Shown one piece after another: positions 1 through 5,453 of a stretch of 8,670 bases of DNA. Made by a program: the position numbers and the translations under genes. This DNA is from JBEKZQ01 sp049509675. GTDB lineage: Bacteria; Planctomycetota; Planctomycetia; Pirellulales; Thermoguttaceae. The DNA lies in NCBI GenBank assembly GCA_049509675.1, contig JBEKZQ010000273.1, positions 1 through 8,670 of the forward strand, in the 5' to 3' direction. Numbering within the stretch: the stretch's first letter is position 1; each line of letters opens with the position of its first letter. The notes below the pieces were generated by a model. The model was not told where the DNA came from. It worked only from the letters and a program-made list of their open reading frames with translations, and did no database searches.

Positions 1-3
1 GAA

Positions 4-24
4 TGCCCGCCAGTCGGGCGGGCA
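4..24 (-). terminator. GC-rich hairpin downstream of the dehydrogenase gene
   Basis: An 8-bp perfect inverted repeat (TGCCCGCC / GGCGGGCA) with a 5-nt loop sits about 120 nt past the dehydrogenase stop in the direction of transcription. The window ends 3 nt beyond it, so a following U-run cannot be checked, and the intrinsic-terminator call is tentative. The rest of 1-147 holds no convincing gene. It has only a weaker 7-bp inverted repeat (GGCTGTC at 45-51, GACAGCC at 71-77) with a 19-nt loop. Confidence 0.35.
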
Positions 25-147
25 ACGGGCGTGTCTTTCCCATCGGCTGTCCTCCACAAGTCTTTGCGTCGACAGCCCACGATACCACATCGCCCAAAAC
101 GATTCATACACGCCTGCCGGAAAAACACGTTTGACAAGATGCGGCAG

Positions 148-1794
148 CTACTTTTTGGCGGAGCGGACCTCTTCTTTGATCCGTTGCAGGTGGCCGCGGC
201 CGAGGGCCTTCACTTCACAGCCGAGCTCGAAGTACTTGCGGATGTCGGCATCGCTGAGGATGCCGAAACAGTCGATTACGGCCAGGGGCCCGCCGGCCCA
301 GGCGACGACCTGCGCCGGCTCAAGCTGCAAGTAGGCCGCGTGCGGAACCGCCAGGATGAGCGCTTCGACGTCGTGCAGTGCGGCGGGCAGATCGTGTTGC
401 ACGCGGATGTTCCGCAGATCATCCTGATTGCGGAAGAAGCGCGACCAGGAATGCCCGGGGGCGGGATAGACGTCCTGGGCTTCCAATTCGTACCAATGGT
501 CCAGATAAGGATCATGCACCCGCATGTCGGCGCCCATCTCAGTCAGCTTGCGCACCACGACCTCGGAGCCGCTGTAACGGGTGTCGCCCACGTCCTGGCG
601 ATAACTGCCGCCGCAAAGGAGCACGTCCGAACCGGCGATGTAGCGTCCCATGTTGCGCAGGGCGTCGCGGGTGAGTTCGGCCACGTGCAGCGCGCGGGTG
701 TCGTTGATGTCCACCGCCACGGGGCTGATCTTGAAAACGGCGTCGCCATCCTCAAAGCCCAGGATGTGTTTATAGGCCCAATAGCCCAGCCCGGCATCTT
801 TGGGCAGGCAGTAGCCGCCGATCCCCGGGCCGGGAAAGATCATGTTGCTGTGCGTCGGTCGCATGCGGATCGCGGCTACGACCTTCATGAGGTCGACGCC
901 ATTGCGTTCCGCGAACAGGCTCCATTCGTTGAGAAACGCCAGAATCGTCGCCCGGTAGGAGTTCTCGACGATCTTCGTGGTTTCGGACTCGATGGGCCGA
1001 TCCATGACGGTCAGGGGAAAGTCTTCGGTGTTGAGCACTTCGCGGAGGAATTTCTCTACGCGCTGCCGGGCTGCGCCGTTGCAGCCGGAGCAGACGCGCC
1101 AGAAGTCGCGAATGGAAGCCACGTACTGCTTGCCCGGCATGACCCGCTCGAAACTGTGCGCCAGCAACGGCTCGCTCTCGATACCCCGGGCGGCGAAGGC
1201 CTTTTTCATGATCGGCCAGGCCACGAACTCCGTCGTGCCCGGCGCAACCGTCGTCTCGATCAACGTCAGACAATCGGGCCGGACCTTCTCGCCGATGGTC
1301 CGCATGGTGGCCTCCAGCGAGCTCATGTCCGCGGCGCCGTTGCGCATGTTGCCCAACTCGTGCTTGGTGTAGTCGCATTGCACGTCGACCACCACGCAGT
1401 CGGCCAGCGAAAGGCAGTCGCTATTAAATGTCGCCGTCAACGTTTTCTTTTCGGTGACGCAGCGGGCGATCATGGCAGCAACTTCGGGATCTTCGGCCTT
1501 CACGGGCGACACGCCGCGATTCAGTAGGGGGATCTTCCAGTAGCTCCGCGGGCTGGGCCGCTGGCAGCCGATGACCAACTTGCTCGGTTTGCCCGTCTGC
1601 TTATCGACCGTGTCGGCGATAATGGCCGCCATGACCGCGCCCACGAAACCGACGCCCATCACCACCACGATTTCTTTATCCGCGGAGCGGGCCGCCTCGA
1701 CGAGCTTCTTCAGCCGCGCCATTTCCGCGCTGTAGTCGGACTGTTCAGGAATGGCGAATTTCTCGCCTGCAGGACTCACGGCAAACGTCGTCAT
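148..1794 (-). CDS. Nucleotide-sugar dehydrogenase (UDP-glucose / UDP-ManNAc dehydrogenase superfamily)
   Basis: Cytoplasmic NAD-dependent enzyme that oxidises the C6 hydroxyl of a UDP-sugar to a uronic acid in two steps, supplying acidic precursor for the polysaccharide. From the chosen ATG it is 548 aa. The Rossmann motif GVGFVG is at about residues 47-52 and ETTVAPGTTE at about 180-189. HSFERVMPG at about 214-222 matches the family's PER..PG motif. The central-helix motif K(274)IVEN(278)SYR carries the expected Lys and Asn. GPGIGGYCLPKD at about 322-333 contains the catalytic Cys329 with Lys332 and Asp333. The C-terminal UDP-binding domain has SYRQDVGDTRYS at about 397-408 and RVHDPY. The protein is about 100 aa longer than a typical 430-450 aa member, with some 40 residues before the Rossmann strand. 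ATG at 1794 is preferred over the ATG at 1830 because AGGAG lies 8 nt upstream of it. The stop is TAG. UDP-glucose and UDP-ManNAc cannot be told apart as substrates, so no symbol is given. The family call is secure. Confidence 0.93.
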   Translation of the reverse strand: MTTFAVSPAGEKFAIPEQSDYSAEMARLKKLVEAARSADKEIVVVMGVGFVGAVMAAIIADTVDKQTGKPSKLVIGCQRPSPRSYWKIPLLNRGVSPVKAEDPEVAAMIARCVTEKKTLTATFNSDCLSLADCVVVDVQCDYTKHELGNMRNGAADMSSLEATMRTIGEKVRPDCLTLIETTVAPGTTEFVAWPIMKKAFAARGIESEPLLAHSFERVMPGKQYVASIRDFWRVCSGCNGAARQRVEKFLREVLNTEDFPLTVMDRPIESETTKIVENSYRATILAFLNEWSLFAERNGVDLMKVVAAIRMRPTHSNMIFPGPGIGGYCLPKDAGLGYWAYKHILGFEDGDAVFKISPVAVDINDTRALHVAELTRDALRNMGRYIAGSDVLLCGGSYRQDVGDTRYSGSEVVVRKLTEMGADMRVHDPYLDHWYELEAQDVYPAPGHSWSRFFRNQDDLRNIRVQHDLPAALHDVEALILAVPHAAYLQLEPAQVVAWAGGPLAVIDCFGILSDADIRKYFELGCEVKALGRGHLQRIKEEVRSAKK

Positions 1795-1802
1795 CAAAAA
1801 CA

Positions 1803-1807
1803 CTCCT
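1803..1807 (-). promoter_or_regulatory. Ribosome binding site of the dehydrogenase gene
   Basis: AGGAG on the minus strand, 8 nt before the ATG at 1794. It decides the start, since no comparable motif precedes the in-frame ATG at 1830. Confidence 0.65.
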
Positions 1808-1844
1808 ACTCTGCCCCGAGGAAGACCCAATCAACATCTTTTTC

Positions 1845-1873
1845 ATTGTGAACAAGGAAGCCCCGCCTGTCAA
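1845..1873 (-). promoter_or_regulatory. Sigma70-like promoter for the dehydrogenase gene
   Basis: The minus strand carries a perfect -35 box TTGACA (1873-1868), a 17-nt spacer and CACAAT (1850-1845), which matches 4 of 6 positions of TATAAT. Transcription would begin near 1838, giving a leader of about 45 nt that includes the AGGAG site. This suggests that the dehydrogenase can be transcribed separately from the polymerase gene upstream. Read by eye only; promoter consensus in planctomycetes is not well defined. Confidence 0.45.
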
Positions 1874-1890
1874 CTGTCAGCCCCGCCAAA

Positions 1891-1951
1891 GGGGACAGTC
1901 CCATTTTGGCGGCCATGCTGCGCATGGCGGGCGAAAATTGGGACAGTCCCC
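1891..1951. repeat. Imperfect palindromic repeat with GGGGACAGTCCC ends
   Basis: A 61-nt imperfect hairpin fills much of the gap between polymerase and dehydrogenase genes. The outer arms are GGGGACAGTCCCA and TGGGACAGTCCCC, pairing apart from a central A/A mismatch and a 1-nt bulge. Each end is itself nearly palindromic. A TTTT/AAAA segment follows, then mismatched GC positions, then a perfect 7-bp apical stem GCCATGC (1912-1918) / GCATGGC (1922-1928) around a 3-nt loop. It lies 14 nt past the polymerase stop and could act as a 3'-end structure in that mRNA. There is no U-run. It resembles REP-like intergenic repeats; a related half-copy is at 7867-7887. Confidence 0.7.
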
Positions 1952-1964
1952 CGTGAACGCCGAT

Positions 1965-4595
1965 CTATTCGGGGGGGCTGTCCGTCTTTGGTCGAACGCT
2001 CAACTCCTGAATGAGCTTCGTAGCCTCATCCATCCCAGGAGACAACCGCAGGCAAACATGGGCTTGGTGAGCAGCTTCTTCCGTCTCCCCCATGTGGGCC
2101 AGGATCTTTGCCAGCGCAAGCCGCCAATCAACCCGGCTGTAATTGAGCGCCACCGCACGGCGATAGTAGTCGGCCGCACCCGCGTAGTCCGTATGCTCAC
2201 GAGTGATATCGGCGAGGGTCGCCAGTTCATCGGCGGCGACGTAACCAGATTCGGCCTGCTCGCGGAGCATAGCCGCGATCTCTTGCCGAATGTCTTCCGC
2301 CAACGACGCATTCATTTCGCTCGCCGAAAGCATCGTGGCAAGCGCCAGGAGTCGCCCGCACTTGTTGCGGACCAATTTGGCCTCGGCCCGCTTGGCTATG
2401 CTCGCCTCATCTCCGGCCAACTGCTCTTCCTCGCCAGTCAGCTTGTCTCCGGCGAGTTCGTCTCGGGCCAGGTTGCGGGCAAGATCCGGCCGGTTCAGCT
2501 CGTCACTGTAGACGTGCATGATCTCGGGGTAGTATGACCCGTTCAACTCGACTGCACGTTTGAACCGGGTCGTGGCGTCTTCCAATTGGCCGTCCCGGGC
2601 TGCCACAACCCCCGCCATGAAGCACGTTAATGCGTCAGCGGGTACAAGTTGATATGCGCGGCGGATCAGGTCCGCGCCCCTCGACTGCCCGAGAAAAAAC
2701 AGCCGCAACTGCCCCTCAACCGTATAGAGAGGCCCGAAGGTCGGGCAAAGGATGCGGGCCTGCGACAACTCCGCGGCGATTCGCTCGGCGAAGCGCACTG
2801 ATTCCGGGCGGAGGATGATTCGGCCGGTATCGGGATCGACAACGCGGCTGATGGAATACCAGCGGTAGAGATTTGTATAGTAGCGAGGTTTGACATTGTC
2901 GGGTTCACATCTTGCAGCGGCCGCGGCGCTGCCGATCAAATCCACATAGTCTTCATCCATGGCCTGCCAGTTCCACTGGCGAATCCTGGACTCGGCGCCC
3001 AATGCCTGAGCCCAATGGCGCTCACCAATCCGAGACGCGTTCGCCTCCCACAGGACCCAACTCCAGAGAAGGGCCAGCCCGATCAAGGCCGTTGCCCCGA
3101 CCAGCCGGCGTGCTCGGCGAACCTTCCGTTGCGAATTTCGCGATCTGCCGGCCCCGTCCGACCTATGTTCAATTCTCGCAATCGCGACCATGAGTCCGCA
3201 GGCAATCGCGGAAAGGCAGAAGTTGGCCGGCACGTGCTGGCCGAAGTCCGTGGTACTATGGATCATAACGGCCAGCAGTCCGAATCCCAGACCGAATGCG
3301 GCCATGGCCACGGAACGGGTTCCTTTGCGGATCAGTTGCCCATAGCGCCACCAGAAGCCGAACAAGAATGCACCCACCAGGCTCATGCCCACAAGTCCGG
3401 CTTCCTCGAGCATCTGGGCATAATCATTGTCGGCGTAGGCCGCCAAAGCCGGATTGGTCGCCGTGTCGAACATGGGAAAGACGAATTCGTGGGTCCCCAG
3501 GCCGGTCCCCCAAACCGGATAGTGACGCCACGCATCAAGCGTACACAGTGTCATCTCCCAGCGTCCGGATTCACTCTTCTGCTGGATCTTGGCAAACCGC
3601 TCGTACAAGGCGTCGAACCCGGCAAACAGCGAGCCCGCGAATGCAACCAGAACGAGGATCACCAGCAGCCAGCCGCGCCGTTCGAGTCGGCTCCTTCGCG
3701 CAAGCATGATGCCGGTGAAGGTCGCGGAGACGACCAGGGAGATGACGCCGTTTCTGCTCAGCGACGTGAAGACGGTGACCCCGCCCAAGAGCAGCACGAG
3801 CATCAACCACGAGAACGACGGCAGGCGAAAGCGCTTCTTTGCGACGCCATGAGAGCTGCTGCGCCGGCGCCTCCGCCGCGCTTCTTCCAGCCGAAACAAC
3901 AGCACGGCCAGCGCCGCCCCCATCGAGAGATTGATAAAGTGACAGTAGTGGCTGCGATTGACGAAGCTCCCGGATGTCACTACGCCTGCGTTTGGAGTTT
4001 CAACGGTCCAGTAGATCATGGTTGCATCGGTCACGACCTGCAGCAGTGCCAGGACCGCAAAGCCGCAACCAATCGCAGCGATTGCCGACAGGAGCCGCCT
4101 GATCTGCCGGCGATGGCGATAGAAGTTCACCGCGACGACAAAAACGGTTGCCGCGACCAGTGCCAAACGCAGGTCGTGTTTCGTCGCATGCGGGTAGAAG
4201 CTCAACGTGGTGCTGTCAAGCGACCAGTCTTGTTTCAAGTCGGCCAGCAAGGACGACTGGGTGGTCACAGTTTGCGGCGAGAACCAGTTCGCCACGCGGT
4301 TCGGCAGGGGAACAAGCTGAAATGCCACGAGCGCCAGAAACAGCAAGATGGGCACGTAGAGCCACGTCCACACCATGCGAAAACCATCCGACAGGCAGTA
4401 TTTCAGGACAAGACAGACGGACATGGCCGCCGCCGCCAGGCAGACGACCATTTCACTCCACGGTTCCACGGCCCCGAAGGCCAAGGGCATGAAGACAAGC
4501 AGCCCGATCAACAGCCAGTCGATCGCGGCGTCCAGCCGGCCGCGCTCGCGGTCCGACCGTCGAAGCGAGATTCTCCTAAACAGGCGCCATTTCAT
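1965..4595 (-). CDS. Wzy/WaaL-type O-antigen polymerase or ligase with C-terminal TPR region
   Basis: Integral membrane protein of 876 aa, likely to polymerise or transfer undecaprenyl-linked glycan on the periplasmic side. The N-terminal part (about residues 20-520) has roughly ten to twelve hydrophobic segments. The Wzy_C-like signature is present: SFVNRSHYCHF near 209-219, SRNG near 280-283, WGTGLGTHEF near 362-371 and DNDYAQMLEEAGLVG near 389-403, followed by HSTTDFGQHVPAN near 446-458. In many relatives the third block reads HND; here it is DND. After a last membrane segment (about 499-516) comes a soluble region with TPR-like helices, clearest near 656-686 (ALTCFMAGVVAARDG..) and 786-861 (ADYYRRAVALN..). 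ATG at 4595 is preferred because it lies 2 nt after the phosphatase stop and opens with a basic MKWRLFRR stretch before the first membrane segment. The upstream in-frame extension to 4697 would overlap the phosphatase. No strong Shine-Dalgarno is seen, so translational coupling is likely. Polymerase, ligase or protein glycosyltransferase activity cannot be separated from sequence. Confidence 0.85.
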   Translation of the reverse strand: MKWRLFRRISLRRSDRERGRLDAAIDWLLIGLLVFMPLAFGAVEPWSEMVVCLAAAAMSVCLVLKYCLSDGFRMVWTWLYVPILLFLALVAFQLVPLPNRVANWFSPQTVTTQSSLLADLKQDWSLDSTTLSFYPHATKHDLRLALVAATVFVVAVNFYRHRRQIRRLLSAIAAIGCGFAVLALLQVVTDATMIYWTVETPNAGVVTSGSFVNRSHYCHFINLSMGAALAVLLFRLEEARRRRRRSSSHGVAKKRFRLPSFSWLMLVLLLGGVTVFTSLSRNGVISLVVSATFTGIMLARRSRLERRGWLLVILVLVAFAGSLFAGFDALYERFAKIQQKSESGRWEMTLCTLDAWRHYPVWGTGLGTHEFVFPMFDTATNPALAAYADNDYAQMLEEAGLVGMSLVGAFLFGFWWRYGQLIRKGTRSVAMAAFGLGFGLLAVMIHSTTDFGQHVPANFCLSAIACGLMVAIARIEHRSDGAGRSRNSQRKVRRARRLVGATALIGLALLWSWVLWEANASRIGERHWAQALGAESRIRQWNWQAMDEDYVDLIGSAAAAARCEPDNVKPRYYTNLYRWYSISRVVDPDTGRIILRPESVRFAERIAAELSQARILCPTFGPLYTVEGQLRLFFLGQSRGADLIRRAYQLVPADALTCFMAGVVAARDGQLEDATTRFKRAVELNGSYYPEIMHVYSDELNRPDLARNLARDELAGDKLTGEEEQLAGDEASIAKRAEAKLVRNKCGRLLALATMLSASEMNASLAEDIRQEIAAMLREQAESGYVAADELATLADITREHTDYAGAADYYRRAVALNYSRVDWRLALAKILAHMGETEEAAHQAHVCLRLSPGMDEATKLIQELSVRPKTDSPPE

Positions 4596-4597
4596 CT

Positions 4598-5407
4598 TCA
4601 CCGAGGGACTTCCGATCTGATATCTTGACCGTCGAGAACAGCCAAGGGGTTGAGCAGGCAGACGTGTCGGGCGAACTGGGAACCCATTTCCGCCCAAAGC
4701 CTGGCGATGGCTGCGGAAAGGCGCGGAGCCCGGCGCTGGTGATCATGGGCATCCGTCGCCACAACACCCACCAGGCCGCAGCGCGTCATCTCCCAGGCCA
4801 TCTCGAAGGCAGCAGGGCCGAAATCGCCCAGAAGACTGCCGGCGGTGATCTGAATCACCGCCCCTTGGCCAACCCAGTGGTTGATGATTTCCAACGATCC
4901 TTGCAAGTACGGATAGCGCTCCGGATGGGTCATGATGGGCCGTATACCTCGGCGAATCAGCGCCGTCAGCAACGGCTGAGGTTCGACAAACAACTCGTGC
5001 GGCAATTCCAGGAGCAGATACTTTCCCCGATCCGCAAGCGTCAGCACCTCGCCCGCATCGAGCAGCTCGATCACTCGTTCGTCCACGCGGACGTCCGCGC
5101 CGGGAAGGATCTCTAAAGCAATGTTCTCTCTTGCCAACTCAGCGGCAAGCTCGTTGACGGCCTGGCGAACCTTGACTGCAGAATTGGCGCGGTAGTAACG
5201 GCCAAGCTGATGAGGCGTGGCGATGGTGGTGGTGACGCCGTCCTCGACTATTTTCCGGCAGAGCAAGATCGCCTCCTCCCGCGTCCTGGGACCGTCGTCC
5301 AAGCCGGGGAGACAGTGGCAGTGTAGATCGACCGAGCGCGATACGCCAAACCGCTCGAGCCGCTGTCGCTGAGGCAAGCCCAGTGTTTCGTAGGCCAGGG
5401 ACTTCAT
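4598..5407 (-). CDS. cpsB: CpsB/YwqE-type PHP-domain protein-tyrosine phosphatase
   Basis: Metal-dependent phosphatase of 269 aa, predicted to dephosphorylate the tyrosine tail of the kinase encoded just upstream. The PHP metal-binding motifs are in order: DLHCHCLPGLDDG (residues 27-39; His29, His31, Asp37 or Asp38), ATPHQ (63-67; His66), GADVRV (103-108), LLELP (132-136), MTHPERYP (159-166; His161), ITAGSLLG (187-194) and ATDAHD (217-222; Asp219, His221). Size and motif order fit the CpsB/YwqE/Wzh family of about 240-260 aa. The third block usually reads GQEI(R), with Glu as a metal ligand; here Asp105 occupies that place. The reading frame stays open to 5659, but that extension lies inside the kinase gene, is low-complexity and lacks family similarity. 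ATG at 5407 is therefore chosen, 46 nt after the kinase stop. No clear Shine-Dalgarno is visible. The 3' end is 2 nt from the polymerase ATG. Confidence 0.9.
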   Translation of the reverse strand: MKSLAYETLGLPQRQRLERFGVSRSVDLHCHCLPGLDDGPRTREEAILLCRKIVEDGVTTTIATPHQLGRYYRANSAVKVRQAVNELAAELARENIALEILPGADVRVDERVIELLDAGEVLTLADRGKYLLLELPHELFVEPQPLLTALIRRGIRPIMTHPERYPYLQGSLEIINHWVGQGAVIQITAGSLLGDFGPAAFEMAWEMTRCGLVGVVATDAHDHQRRAPRLSAAIARLWAEMGSQFARHVCLLNPLAVLDGQDIRSEVPR

Positions 5408-5453
5408 CCGTGCAACGAACGCAAATGACTGTGATGGGCAAAAGGCTCCGCTT

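Noticed and set aside
31..1527. A 498-codon open frame on the plus strand, opposite the dehydrogenase gene
   Set aside because: It is antisense to a gene with intact catalytic motifs, and its product has no visible domain.
1891..1951. Palindrome considered as an IS end or phage attachment site
   Set aside because: No transposase or integrase lies in the window and no target-site duplication is visible around it; a REP-like repeat fits better.
1848..2537. A 229-codon plus-strand frame spanning the intergenic palindrome
   Set aside because: Most of it is antisense to the polymerase gene, and its start region is translated repeat DNA. No support for a gene.
3015..4628. A 537-codon open frame on the plus strand, opposite the polymerase gene
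   Set aside because: The product is hydrophilic low-complexity sequence without family similarity, and the opposite strand encodes a convincing membrane protein.
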